In this document: positions 1 through 8,275 of the stretch, in pieces
Layout: each line of letters begins with the position of its first letter
Numbering within the stretch: position 1 is the stretch's first letter
Assembly: GCF_004535825.1 (NCBI RefSeq)
Contig: NZ_SGVY01000034.1
Location: 1 to 41,834, forward strand
DNA: 41,834 nucleotides
Direction of reading: 5' to 3'
From: Segatella hominis
Lineage (GTDB): Bacteria; Bacteroidota; Bacteroidia; Bacteroidales; Bacteroidaceae
Notes under the pieces: generated by a model
Told to the model about the DNA's origin: nothing
Database searches by the model: none
What the model saw: the letters and a program-made list of their open reading frames with translations, nothing else
Translations under genes and position numbers: made by a program

Positions 1-1
1 T

Positions 2-58
2 GCGGTGGAGTATGCAAACAAAATGGTACGGCAAATCAAGGAATGGTGTTTCTTTTGA
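2..58 (+). CDS. Possible 3' end of a gene cut by the window edge
   Basis: An open frame runs from base 2 to a TGA at 56-58 and reads AVEYANKMVRQIKEWCFF. It would be the C-terminus of a gene lying mostly outside the window. The fragment is too short to name. A long hairpin at 211-290 downstream on the same strand would suit the end of such a transcript. The frame could equally be chance. Confidence 0.2.
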   Translation, partial: AVEYANKMVRQIKEWCFF

Positions 59-495
59 TCGGTTAGCCTGCAACCGACAAAAAGAAGCACTTTTCCTCAT
101 GCCGTACTACTGAGACATGAAAGGGTGGCGTGCCACTGTTTCATGTCGTTTGGATTGTGCGATAAAAAATGGAACTGCGAGTTGTGGCTATAAAAGTCAG
201 CCGTTGTCAGCACGGCAAACAAAGAAAAGTCCTTGGCAGTATAGTCTTGAAGCATTTCAAGGCATACTGCCAAGGATTTTTCTTGCCGTGCCATAGTCGG
301 AGAAAGTTAGTCTGAGGTACGAGGACTGTCTTTCTGCGACGACGGCTGAGTCTTATAGTGGATATTCATAAGGAGAGAAAAGCAAACGAATAAAAATACG
401 TATTTTCTGAATTTAATTCAATTATGTTGCTTATGTAGCAATTATTTTCAGACATAAACAATGCTATCGAGAAAGAAGTTCTATCATACGACCTT
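59..495. other. Intergenic region rich in inverted repeats
   Basis: No convincing gene is seen. GTACGGCA at 28-35 can pair with TGCCGTAC at 100-107. GACATGAAA at 114-122 pairs with TTTCATGTC at 139-147. The main hairpin at 211-290 follows. A 14-base palindrome AAAATACGTATTTT lies at 393-406. A weak hairpin around 469-505 overlaps the end of the next gene on the minus strand and may help end its transcript. Confidence 0.5.
211..290. terminator. Very long hairpin, terminator or small inverted-repeat element
   Basis: CACGGCAA (211-218) pairs with TTGCCGTG (283-290). After a 5-nt bulge (219-223), bases 224-242 pair with 264-282, including a perfect 12-bp core CCTTGGCAGTAT/ATACTGCCAAGG. An inner 6-bp stem CTTGAA/TTCAAG (246-251/256-261) closes a GCAT loop. 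On the plus strand the core is followed by ATTTTTC, so it could act as an intrinsic terminator. It is far longer than most terminators, so a small mobile inverted-repeat element or an RNA hairpin is also possible. Confidence 0.5.
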
Positions 496-1218
496 CTACT
501 CTCTTTTTGGTAAAGTCTTGTGGACTTTATTTCCTATGAACACATGCGGAAAGTCAATGCCCGTTTCTATGTCTGTAAAACTTGCCGTTAAATAGGTTTG
601 CGGTAGCATGTTTATGCTTGACATGTTTGACAGAAGGTATGCAACATTATCGTTTTTTAACTTAAAGGTATGTTCGAAGGTACTATTTTCTCCTTTTAAG
701 TCGAAAGATAACATGGTTCCATTTTGAGATATATGGTATGTTCCTTTCATAATTGGTATGTCATTATATTTAAACTGCATGTCATTATAGCTAAAAGCGT
801 AACATATGCTATCCTCACTTGCAACCAATACGAATAAGCTATTTGACCTTATATTGAGGTGGTTTCCTTCCTCCTCTTCAAAGTTCAACGTAAGAAATGG
901 GAGAATCACATTTACCTCAATGCTACATGACTCGTTCGTGATTCTATCTCGTACGAAGATGTGAGTAGTACCTATTTCCTTGCCGATAAGAGTGATTTTC
1001 TGTTTGTCATTCTGAGCTGTAGAAATGTCCACTTTGTCGTTACCTTCAACAACAAAGTTTCCGCTTCCGCCAGTTATTATGAGGTTTGTCGTATCACCCA
1101 AGGATACCTCTGCATTATTTTCTATAGTCAGAGGCTGATACTCATTTTCTTTATTGCTCTTACATGCAAAGAAGCATAACGCAACTAAGATAACACCTAA
1201 TATACTATATATTTTCAT
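496..1218 (-). CDS. Lipoprotein with Ig/BACON-like N-terminal domain, last gene of the C10 protease operon
   Basis: The ORF is open upstream to 1263, but the start at 1218 (MKIYSILGVILVALCFFAC) puts a lipoprotein signal peptide with lipobox CFFAC at the N-terminus, so I chose it (240 aa). Residues about 30-105 look like a bacterial Ig-like beta domain (AEVSLGDTTNLIITGGSG, then a strand-rich stretch). The rest is beta-rich and not recognised. It lies 62 nt downstream of the C10 protease gene on the same strand and is probably co-transcribed. Small lipoproteins beside streptopain-like proteases in this phylum are sometimes inhibitors, so an inhibitor or substrate-binding role is possible. That is inference from position only. 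Confidence 0.6.
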   Translation of the reverse strand: MKIYSILGVILVALCFFACKSNKENEYQPLTIENNAEVSLGDTTNLIITGGSGNFVVEGNDKVDISTAQNDKQKITLIGKEIGTTHIFVRDRITNESCSIEVNVILPFLTLNFEEEEGNHLNIRSNSLFVLVASEDSICYAFSYNDMQFKYNDIPIMKGTYHISQNGTMLSFDLKGENSTFEHTFKLKNDNVAYLLSNMSSINMLPQTYLTASFTDIETGIDFPHVFIGNKVHKTLPKRE

Positions 1219-1280
1219 AATTTTATAATATATGATAAAGAGGGAGCGTCTTGTATAACGCACCCTCTTAGCTGGTTGTT

Positions 1281-2645
1281 TTATTTCTTTCTTACATTAG
1301 GATAGAGTTTCAAATCCTGGTTGTAATGTCCGTTGAACGAAGTTTCAAAATCCAGATTGGTGGTGTTTCTATCCACCATATAGTACCCATCCTCGCTGCC
1401 GCTCCATCCAAAATTCGCATGGATGTATGTGTCGTTTTGCTTTACAATGATACGGGTGGTCGTTGTTCTTCTGCGGATTTGATAACCGTCAAGAATCCAG
1501 CAATGTCTTCCTCCGACACTAGAACTTCTTGTGCCCGCTTCATATGCTCCTGTAATAATTACGGGATACAATTTGTCAAGCGATTCTATAATTCGTCCCG
1601 CATCCATAGAATATCCAGCCCACTTTCTTCCGGAATCAAAAGTGATGCCAAGTCCGCTAAGGTAGCTTGAGGCATTGCTTATTTTTGCACCACCCTCTCC
1701 ATTATTCCATGTTGTTTGAATTCCGTGAGCAACATGGTAAAATAAATTTGAAATCTGTGTTTTTAAAGATTCACTTCCATAATTACTAATTTCCGAGGAT
1801 GCCTTCAGTGCACTCCAATTAAGCGAAATACCATTGACAGTAGATAAACATTCGTAAAATGCAACTATCTGAGCAATAGCAACAGCGGTACATCCTACAG
1901 CGTTTTTCCCATAATATGGCCAATTTTGCATTTCGGATGCTGTTGTCTCGTCCATAAGATTGTTGTATGGCGCACACTGATTCCACTTTGTGGTGATAAG
2001 TGGTGTCACTTGCTTTAACAATGTGCCCTGAGGATTGGACGTAGCAACCGATCGAGTAATACCCTTTTGAACTTCGATACGGTCTTTTACCCCCTCAAAA
2101 GTAAAACTACTGGTTCCAATCTTTGCAGATATTTTAGCTTTAGCACTTGCTCGCAAAGAATCTATAACAAAGTCTACAGCCTTCACTTTACTTATCAGCG
2201 AACGCTGAGCTTCTTTGAGCATCATAGCTGCACCTTTGTTGGTGAGGGTGTCATTGAGAGATCCATGCTCAACATATGCTATGACTCCAGGGACTCTTTC
2301 GTCTCCAGAAACGATAGCATAACCAGCATCGTCACCTTCGTTTAGACTTACCTCATAGAGAGGAATCTGTTTTCCGTTACTATAAGAGGAGAGGGAAAAC
2401 TTCTTCACAATTGTCGGATTGGCAGCGATAGCTCTAGTGGAATTGCCTGTTGTAGAGAATTTGCTTACCATATCAACAATCTCATCTTGTGTCATCTCTA
2501 GTTGAGAATCTGGTACAATACTTGCATACTCTTGTTGTGTGAGGAGAATGGAACTTTTGGCATCGTTGGCGATGTTGTCGTCAATATCAGAGCAAGAACT
2601 CATCATTCCAGCCACACAAAGAGCAACGATAAAAAATTTCTTCAT
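1281..2645 (-). CDS. C10 family (streptopain-like) cysteine protease, lipoprotein precursor
   Basis: Residue numbers are from the start at 2645 (MKKFFIVALCVAGMMSSC), chosen over the ATG at 2675 because it gives a clean lipoprotein signal (lipobox MSSC). The protein is 454 aa. Residues about 30-205 form an N-terminal propeptide of the kind that inhibits C10 zymogens. The mature domain follows, with VGCTAVAIAQ containing the catalytic Cys near residue 252, GGRHCWILDGY with the catalytic His near 381, and the conserved HANFGWSG Trp segment near 414. Peptidase C10 enzymes are secreted cysteine proteases that are autoprocessed. It lies between a DUF3244 gene (57 nt upstream) and a lipoprotein gene (62 nt downstream). 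Substrate is unknown; extracellular protein is likely. Confidence 0.88.
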   Translation of the reverse strand: MKKFFIVALCVAGMMSSCSDIDDNIANDAKSSILLTQQEYASIVPDSQLEMTQDEIVDMVSKFSTTGNSTRAIAANPTIVKKFSLSSYSNGKQIPLYEVSLNEGDDAGYAIVSGDERVPGVIAYVEHGSLNDTLTNKGAAMMLKEAQRSLISKVKAVDFVIDSLRASAKAKISAKIGTSSFTFEGVKDRIEVQKGITRSVATSNPQGTLLKQVTPLITTKWNQCAPYNNLMDETTASEMQNWPYYGKNAVGCTAVAIAQIVAFYECLSTVNGISLNWSALKASSEISNYGSESLKTQISNLFYHVAHGIQTTWNNGEGGAKISNASSYLSGLGITFDSGRKWAGYSMDAGRIIESLDKLYPVIITGAYEAGTRSSSVGGRHCWILDGYQIRRRTTTTRIIVKQNDTYIHANFGWSGSEDGYYMVDRNTTNLDFETSFNGHYNQDLKLYPNVRKK

Positions 2646-2702
2646 TGTCATTGTTGTTTTAAAATTTATATTCAAAATAGTATATAGCTATATAACTCCT
2701 TA

Positions 2703-3062
2703 TCAATGCGTAATATGGAATTTACCTTTATAAACCAAATTGCCCAAAACAATCATGATAGTATAATTGCCTATGGGCAAATCTTCTGTTTCAAGAATAC
2801 TATATGTGCGTCCTTCTACAATACCATTTGTATTTGATAAAGGAACTCCATACTCATCAGAGATGTAAATTGCGTACTCTCCAGAATAACGACTTATTTC
2901 TACAGTAACATATGCAGACTCTTGGTCAACCATTACTGAAGGAATAGCACTGCGTGCACCACCATGTTGCCGCATCCCATCCATATGGGTCTTTATGCCC
3001 TTTGCTGTAGAGGGCAATGTTGTTAGTAACAACAATAATGTAAAAATGATAATTTTCTTCAT
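2703..3062 (-). CDS. Small secreted DUF3244-like protein
   Basis: 119 aa with a classic signal peptide (MKKIIIFTLLLLLTTLPSTAKG), so exported. The mature part is a short all-beta Ig-like domain (VTVEISRYSGEYAIYISDEYG, LPIGNYTIMIVLGNLVYKG), matching the DUF3244 type of small secreted Bacteroidota proteins as I remember it. It is the first gene behind a good promoter and precedes the C10 protease. Known Bacteroides C10 proteases are often encoded next to small inhibitors, so an inhibitor or chaperone role is plausible but unproven. Confidence 0.65.
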   Translation of the reverse strand: MKKIIIFTLLLLLTTLPSTAKGIKTHMDGMRQHGGARSAIPSVMVDQESAYVTVEISRYSGEYAIYISDEYGVPLSNTNGIVEGRTYSILETEDLPIGNYTIMIVLGNLVYKGKFHITH

Positions 3063-3091
3063 ACTGATTTCGTTTGTTATTAATTTCGGTG

Positions 3092-3123
3092 CAAAGTTAC
3101 GTCAATTCCAAACACTCAGCAAA
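3092..3123 (-). promoter_or_regulatory. Bacteroidota-type promoter of the C10 protease operon
   Basis: On the minus strand TTTG (3123-3120), 20 nt, then TAACTTTG (3099-3092), about 30 nt upstream of the start codon at 3062. This matches the primary sigma factor consensus of the phylum. Confidence 0.7.
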
Positions 3124-3129
3124 GAAGTT

Positions 3130-3223
3130 GGGTCTAATTCTTTAATTTTGCAACATTTTTGTTATGTACTGATAGTCAACGTATTACATACCACCCCCCC
3201 CAGAAAAATGGAGGTCTAAATTT
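3130..3223 (+). promoter_or_regulatory. Two copies of a GTCTAAATT-like motif downstream of the regulator gene
   Basis: GGGTCTAATTCT at 3130-3141 lies just upstream of the protease-operon -33 box. AGGTCTAAATTT lies at 3212-3223, between the regulator's stop and that promoter. Matching copies are at 4895-4906 and 4975-4986. The placement suits an operator for the neighbouring TPR-HTH protein. This is a pattern seen by eye. Confidence 0.4.
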
Positions 3224-3241
3224 GAAGTTTTGCTACTGATT

Positions 3242-4828
3242 TTAGTAGTTTTCCATGAATTCTCGTAGAGATTTTTGTTCTTTTTCTATGCCTACTTTTG
3301 CCTTGTAGAGAAATAGTTTCTGCTTAATTGCTTTCTCGCTGATACCATAGATTAGTGCAAGTGCCTTCTGTGGCATTTTAAGACGGAGCAGCATCATCAG
3401 TCGTAGGTCTTTCTTCGTCAATCCCGAGAACTGCGCTCTTAATCTTGACACAAAGAGATTCTCGACACTATCTAAAAACACTTCTATTTCATTCCAATCA
3501 TCTTCTGATATGAGTATATGCTTCTCTGTCTCGTTTCTCATGGACTCGATCTTTTCCATTATATCAATTTTCTTTAGAAGAAAATTCCTCATAGTGCAAA
3601 TTTGAATATCTCGGTGAGAGAGTTCTTGCGCATGGAGCTGTTCTGCCATTGTAGCCTTTTGTTTTGCTTGCTTCTTATTGGTATTATATATGTAGAGTAC
3701 AAAAATGATAACAATTAGTGCCAGTACAACCGTCAATACTGTTGCAGCTTTTTGCGATGTAATCTCACCTTGCAATCTTGCTTCTTCCTTTTCTTTTTGC
3801 AGAACAGAGACATAATAGTCATTTTTGACTTGCATGGTTGTACAGTACATTTTGTCTAAATAGTAGTTTGACGAGTCAAGGCAAACAATAGCCGGTTGTA
3901 TTTGTCCTTCTCTTATTGCCGCCTTACATCTGATATAATAAATAAGGTATCGGCTAGCATGAGAATCTTTACTGACCTTTGCAAGAATATCTTTTGCCTG
4001 TAGCGTTGAATCAACATCACAATATGCATCTGCTAGGGCAAGGGCGTTCGAAGTATCAAACATCGATTTCCTATATAAATAGGCTTCCTTTGCACAAGTA
4101 AGTGCCTTTCGGTACATTCCTACATCATGAAATAACCGCGACATATCTTGATAGACATCAGCTAAAACCAGGGAGTCTCCCAATTCTTTAGCCAAATTCA
4201 AAGCTATTTTACATTCTTTCAGGGCTATAGCAGAGCTATCAGCAAACTCAAGTGCCTCACATAAGTTCAACCTGAAGTAAATCTTATTGGCAAGTGATGC
4301 CGTCGTATCTCTTTCATATTTGTCAATAGCCATTCTTGCATGAAGCAAAGCTTGTTTGGCATCCGTCATCTTCTCTACTTTAGAAAGTTTTTCCAAAGCA
4401 AGGCATTCCGTAAGGATGTCGTCTATCTTTTCTGACGCTTTATATGAGCGATCTAGACAACGGATGGCAAACTCCGTGCTATCATTTAGCATATAGTATT
4501 TGCCCATATAGTATTGGCATTTTGCATAAAGGGAATCTTCGGGATGCTTTTCATACCAGTTGTATCCAATGCGAATTAGCGAATCTTCGTCCACATCCAA
4601 CCCCGACTTATCTTGTGCCATTGTGTACACAACAGCGTACTTTGCCTGTTCAGACTTGCCCAGTTCACTGAACTGCATGTTGTTCAGGAGTGCGAGGGCA
4701 CTATCCGGGTGTTCTCCTGCCAGTAGCAATGCTTGTGCTATCGTGGTATTAGGCTTGTGTTGGCAAGACGACATAAACACCAAAACCACAATAATCAATG
4801 AACTGATGTGAATATAAAAATTTTTCAT
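3242..4828 (-). CDS. Membrane-spanning TPR-HTH transcriptional regulator
   Basis: 528 aa. It has an N-terminal export signal with a lipobox-like FMSSC (residues 18-22), then TPR-like helical repeats at about 30-330 (for example DSALALLNNMQF and CKIALNLAKELGDSLVLADVY). A transmembrane helix lies at about 362-382, followed by a charged coiled coil and a C-terminal helix-turn-helix at about 469-515 (LTKKDLRLMMLLRLKMPQKA, YGISEKAIKQKLFLYKAKVG). This is a Bacteroidota one-component regulator with periplasmic TPRs and a cytoplasmic DNA-binding end. It lies immediately upstream of and co-directional with the C10 protease operon, which it probably controls. Four related GTCTAAATT-like motifs in the flanking spacers are candidate sites. 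Confidence 0.75.
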   Translation of the reverse strand: MKNFYIHISSLIIVVLVFMSSCQHKPNTTIAQALLLAGEHPDSALALLNNMQFSELGKSEQAKYAVVYTMAQDKSGLDVDEDSLIRIGYNWYEKHPEDSLYAKCQYYMGKYYMLNDSTEFAIRCLDRSYKASEKIDDILTECLALEKLSKVEKMTDAKQALLHARMAIDKYERDTTASLANKIYFRLNLCEALEFADSSAIALKECKIALNLAKELGDSLVLADVYQDMSRLFHDVGMYRKALTCAKEAYLYRKSMFDTSNALALADAYCDVDSTLQAKDILAKVSKDSHASRYLIYYIRCKAAIREGQIQPAIVCLDSSNYYLDKMYCTTMQVKNDYYVSVLQKEKEEARLQGEITSQKAATVLTVVLALIVIIFVLYIYNTNKKQAKQKATMAEQLHAQELSHRDIQICTMRNFLLKKIDIMEKIESMRNETEKHILISEDDWNEIEVFLDSVENLFVSRLRAQFSGLTKKDLRLMMLLRLKMPQKALALIYGISEKAIKQKLFLYKAKVGIEKEQKSLREFMENY

Positions 4829-4856
4829 GACTTAATTCTTTTATGTTTTTTGCCTG

Positions 4857-4864
4857 CAAAAATA
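4857..4864 (-). promoter_or_regulatory. Probable -7 box for the TPR-HTH regulator gene
   Basis: Reads TATTTTTG on the minus strand, 28 nt upstream of the start at 4828. The expected -33 position holds only a weak TCTGG-like match, so the assignment is tentative. Confidence 0.4.
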
Positions 4865-4894
4865 CAAATTTTCCGAGAAATACGACCAGAAATA

Positions 4895-4986
4895 AGGTCT
4901 AAATTGCCAATCTATAATCATAGCGATTATCTTGTTGATACACAGCAGATTATTTGTATTTAACTGCTTTTTACAAGTCTAAATTT
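4895..4986 (+). promoter_or_regulatory. Two copies of a GTCTAAATT motif upstream of the regulator gene
   Basis: AGGTCTAAATTG at 4895-4906 and AAGTCTAAATTT at 4975-4986, same orientation as the copies at 3130 and 3212. The first overlaps the region just upstream of the regulator's promoter, as an autoregulatory site would. Confidence 0.4.
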
Positions 4987-5136
4987 TAGTTTCGGTAAAC
5001 ACAAAAGTGACTTTTATGCCTGCGATTAGTGAAAAATATGCGGTTAAGGTCGCCTCTTACCAACAAAAGATATTTTTGTCATCTCAAAAGAAATTTTCAG
5101 TGCAAAAAACTACCTTAGTACTGAGCGCTCCGGTTT

Positions 5137-5385
5137 TCAGATTGATGAACAGCATTCGCCCATGAGCAGGTTGATGTGACTGATGTTGCGTTTCAGCGAA
5201 AGCAGCGATTGCTTGTCCCAGTTTACATACCATGCAGCTCTGATTCCCATGCGCGGATCGTTCCACTCTCTGAGATATTTCTCGGTAAGCAGGCTACCAT
5301 TTCCTGTAAAGCGGGTCTTTCTGGCCGATGCCTCGGCATAGGCGTTGTGCATATTCTTCTCGTGAAAGAAGCGGCGAAAGGATGA
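5137..5385 (-). pseudogene. Possible degraded gene fragment
   Basis: A minus-strand frame reads from about AYAEASARKTRFTGNGSLL through GIRAAWYVNWDKQSLLSLKR to a stop at 5137. The composition is protein-like, with aromatic and charged spacing, but there is no proper start and the upstream part looks like noise. I cannot name a family. It lies in a 1.5-kb gene-poor stretch beside a definite SusC pseudogene, so a decayed gene tail is reasonable. Chance is possible. Confidence 0.2.
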
Positions 5386-5564
5386 GAACATGCAAACCAA
5401 ACAGAACATTCAAAAAACAGGAACCCTTGCCACATAAGTTTGAATGGATTGAAATGGAAATAGCAAAGAATAGAGAATAATATGGTTTAATAAAAACAGA
5501 TTTACCAAGCAAAAAATCGGTGATAAAAAATCTTAAAACATTCTTTATCCCCGATTAAATATCG

Positions 5565-5680
5565 TACCTTTGCAACCGAAAGAGTTCTTTGGATGGTTAT
5601 GCAAATCACAGCAGGATGCAACATTCTGTTTATTTCTAATTCGTAACCTCTTCTTTTTATGAGATAAAAACTTATCTCAT
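5565..5680 (+). ncRNA. Orphan promoter element A with micro-ORF and hairpin
   Basis: TACCTTTG at 5565-5572 is a strong -7 box. The next bases align without gaps to element B at 26158 (about 48 of 64 identical by hand count). A micro-ORF of 15 codons starts at 5599 (MQITAGCNILFISNS). A perfect 9-bp hairpin, ATGAGATAA/TTATCTCAT, lies at 5659-5680. No gene follows on this strand. It could be a small RNA, a leader whose gene has been lost, or part of a small mobile repeat. Confidence 0.35.
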
Positions 5681-6295
5681 TCTCAATCACTTATAAAAAA
5701 TACGTACTTTCGCCTTCAGAAAGCACCATCTCATATAGTAAAACTTGTTCAAAGAATATATTGAAATTAGTTCCCTGCAGCTTATTTACCATTTTGATAT
5801 TTTTATCTACAAAAATACGGTTCTAACGTGACTTTTGTCTATTGGTCTTTAGTGTTATCTTTCAAATTCATATTTACATTTTGCACATGAGAATAAAATT
5901 AAACTATCATGGTTGAACACAAACGTTATTAAAACAAAAACTGCGATTAGAAAATCCTCACTTTGGGCTGGAATCCTAATCGCAGTGTAGAACATGTATA
6001 TAATAATACAGTTCTGAGTTCTACTGTGTTTTATTGATAGTTTCATAAGATAGGCTTCACCTCGGCAATTGAAGCAAGCTTCATTGCTCTCGATTTGCAC
6101 TATCATTGATAACATTGCACGGAACTTGCCCGTGCAAACTTTAAAAGTTAGTTCTCGCATAACCAAGACAGCACAAAGGCAACGCTTACCCTTGGCATTG
6201 CATACAGAATTATGAAAAGTCGGATTTGTCTGCCCTTTGTTCCTGAATAGATGACACATTAAATGTCCTTGTTTATGTAATGCTTATGTCAGCTC
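5681..6295. other. Gene-poor spacer
   Basis: No supported gene. One minus-strand frame covers 5855-6259 but has low-complexity, cysteine-rich composition and runs through the palindromic repeat at 6040-6125, so I do not call it. A possible minus-strand -7 box (TATTTTTG, 5817-5810) has no partner gene. Confidence 0.5.
6040..6125 (+). repeat. Palindromic intergenic repeat with promoter-like end
   Basis: CATAAGATAGGCTTCACCTC is followed by CGGCAATTGAAGC/AAGCTTCATTGCTCTCG, a near-perfect inverted repeat centred at about 6080, and then TTTGCACTATCATTG. Elements built like this (CTCGGCA, palindrome, CTCG, TTTGCACTATCTTTG) are, from memory, common between genes in Prevotella and Bacteroides and carry an embedded promoter. 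Here the -7 box is degraded to TATCATTG. Confidence 0.4.
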
Positions 6296-6635
6296 TTACT
6301 CGTAGCCCTTGTTCTGCTTCAGCTTTTTGTTCAGATCCAGACATCTTTGCAGTATGGAGGTTGTACCACGTACTCGCACACTATTGAGCATAGCTCATAC
6401 AATCCAGACCGTTGGATGTCACATTGACACCAGCAGCCTGACCACTCAACACGTCAAGGGCATTGTTGGCCGCACCCTTGTTGGAATGATTTCCAACTAT
6501 TTTTATAATATTACTTCCATTGTCAATGGAGTCTTTCCGTTCTGCAGGAACTTGCTTTTGTGCATGAGCCAAAGAACTGCAAAAGAGTGCAATGAGAAGT
6601 AATGTAAAGTCTTTTTTTCTCTTTGCCATTTTCAA
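6296..6635 (-). pseudogene. Frameshifted and deleted SusC-like TonB receptor remnant
   Basis: The first 84 codons encode a signal peptide and the start of a SusC plug (DVLSGQAAGVNVTSNGLDCM), then stop at 6381. Inserting a one-base frameshift there continues the family motif as AMLNSVRVRGTTS. The frame then changes abruptly to ILQRCLDLNKKLKQNKGYE and a TAA at 6296-6298, which is not SusC-like. So the gene has a 1-nt insertion and has lost nearly all of its roughly 900-1000 codons, with the tail of another sequence fused on. A promoter-like TATCTTTG lies upstream at 6679-6672. Confidence 0.7.
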
Positions 6636-6671
6636 TTTCTATTACTTTGGTTATGGATGATTTCCGATAAG

Positions 6672-6679
6672 CAAAGATA
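6672..6679 (-). promoter_or_regulatory. Probable -7 box of the SusC remnant
   Basis: Reads TATCTTTG on the minus strand, 37 nt upstream of the remnant's start. No clear -33 partner is visible. Confidence 0.35.
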
Positions 6680-6786
6680 AGGTGCAATACATTAAAAAAC
6701 GTATATAAACTCCAATATTTATGTATTTTTACCTCGCCACCATCAGTTTGTTTTCGCATTTAATGGGAATTGGATTTTGTGCAATG

Positions 6787-8250
6787 TTATTTCTTTTTTA
6801 ACCTAATTTTATAGCCCGACCACAAGCACCAAAACGCAAGAATGCCCATAACAAAGATGAATATGTATGTGGCTATCGTTCCAATGAAAATTCTGCCACT
6901 ATGCACCTCTAATGCCACATTCCAAAGCGACATCGGAAGTTGGTTCATGCTCGAAGGTTGAGGGGCAAAGTTTGTTCCCTCGTAATATTCCGCTACGACA
7001 GGGGTGGAAAAGTCTTGGCTCATACCTGCGACAGCTTTCTTTCCGAATGGTGCTCCTGTTTCATTCGGTGCAGGTTTGTTCGTAAAGTAATCGGTAGCAG
7101 TTCCTTGTCGTCTGTCCCAAACAAACAAGCCGCTAAATGAACCGCAAAGCCATCTACCATTTGCATCTTTCTGTAATACATTCAATCCCATCACGCTGAC
7201 AGGTGGAACAGAAGTAATAACTTTCACTGTAGCATTTTTGATGTTCAATGAATAGAATCCTTCCGATGAGGATAACAGCCAATCATGGCAGCTCTCATCA
7301 TAACGAATTATGCGGAGCTTGTCGTTCCAAGGATTCTTGCTTCTGAGTGTTGTGCCTGGGATAGACGGAATCTTGCTTAACACTAATGCTATCATCACAG
7401 GAGGGCGGAGACACCAACCCGTCAGTGCAATCAAGAGCGCAAGTATGATAGTATATCGCCCGATTCTGTCATGCAGATGAAGCGAGGTTTGCAGTAATGC
7501 CTTTCGCTTCGGTCTCAGCCAAAAGACGATACCCGTAATATAGAGAACCACAAGAATAATGGCTATGGCATCAACCACAATCTTTCCTGTTATTCCGAAA
7601 AGTTCTCCACTATGGAGTAGCCAAACGGTACGAAAGGCAGTTACTTTGCCGTCATAATCCTTTGGCGCATGAAGTTGAATGCGCTTAAAAGTCTTATAAG
7701 GGGGAAGCGAGGTATAGACAAAGGAACGACTGAGCACTACAAGGGTGTCGCCATGCGAAGCGATGTCCGTAAATTTCTCCTCATCCTCCAGTGACATATT
7801 CACCTCATGCCATTTGTTATGCACTCCATAGCGATAAAGCCCGAAAGGTGAGACAGCAAATATCCTTCCATTATCAAGCCTTATGACATTTTTGATTTGA
7901 CGATAGTCTGCACCTTCTGGCAACCCCTCATTAAAATCCTTGAAATAGGAAGCCTTGGAGTCGGTAAGCCAGATGCCACCATTGCCATAAAGCAACAGTT
8001 GGCGACAAGAATCCACATTCCTCATGGAATCTACCATTAAATCCTTGCCAATGTCAAGCGTGCCTCGTAGCAATCTACCGTTCCAATTCCGAAACACATA
8101 ACGACTTGGCAGGTACTTCCTGCTCACGTTCACCTCCTTGATGAGTGAACGATGATTGAGCAGGATGCCTGACACGCAGAACATCAGCATGAAGAAGCTC
8201 AAGCCGATACCAAGCCATTTATGTTGTTTTCTCCAAGTTCCTTTCTTCAT
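6787..8250 (-). CDS. PepSY-associated transmembrane protein, probable inner-membrane reductase of the haem cluster
   Basis: The ORF opens at 8313, but the start at 8250 (MKKGTWRKQHKWLGIGLSF) is preferred because the upstream part overlaps the preceding gene. It is 487 aa with four predicted membrane helices: KWLGIGLSFFMLMFCVSGIL near residue 10, a pair near 230-290 (IVVDAIAIILVVLYITGIVF and YTIILALLIALTGW), and one at the C-terminus (FIGTIATYIFIFVMGILAFW). Large periplasmic loops lie between. This is the PepSY-TM layout seen in FpvG/PiuB-like proteins that help reduce iron chelates. It ends the HmuR-HmuY operon, 25 nt after the previous gene, so a role in ferric or haem iron handling at the inner membrane is likely. 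Substrate is inferred. Confidence 0.7.
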   Translation of the reverse strand: MKKGTWRKQHKWLGIGLSFFMLMFCVSGILLNHRSLIKEVNVSRKYLPSRYVFRNWNGRLLRGTLDIGKDLMVDSMRNVDSCRQLLLYGNGGIWLTDSKASYFKDFNEGLPEGADYRQIKNVIRLDNGRIFAVSPFGLYRYGVHNKWHEVNMSLEDEEKFTDIASHGDTLVVLSRSFVYTSLPPYKTFKRIQLHAPKDYDGKVTAFRTVWLLHSGELFGITGKIVVDAIAIILVVLYITGIVFWLRPKRKALLQTSLHLHDRIGRYTIILALLIALTGWCLRPPVMIALVLSKIPSIPGTTLRSKNPWNDKLRIIRYDESCHDWLLSSSEGFYSLNIKNATVKVITSVPPVSVMGLNVLQKDANGRWLCGSFSGLFVWDRRQGTATDYFTNKPAPNETGAPFGKKAVAGMSQDFSTPVVAEYYEGTNFAPQPSSMNQLPMSLWNVALEVHSGRIFIGTIATYIFIFVMGILAFWCLWSGYKIRLKKK

Positions 8251-8275
8251 TGATTTCCTTATCTGATTATCTATC

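Noticed and set aside
97-294. 65-codon minus-strand frame
   Set aside because: Much of it is encoded by the two arms of the long hairpin, so the open frame is a by-product of the inverted repeat.
5855-6259. 134-codon minus-strand frame
   Set aside because: Runs through the palindromic repeat, has no recognisable domain and has an irregular composition.
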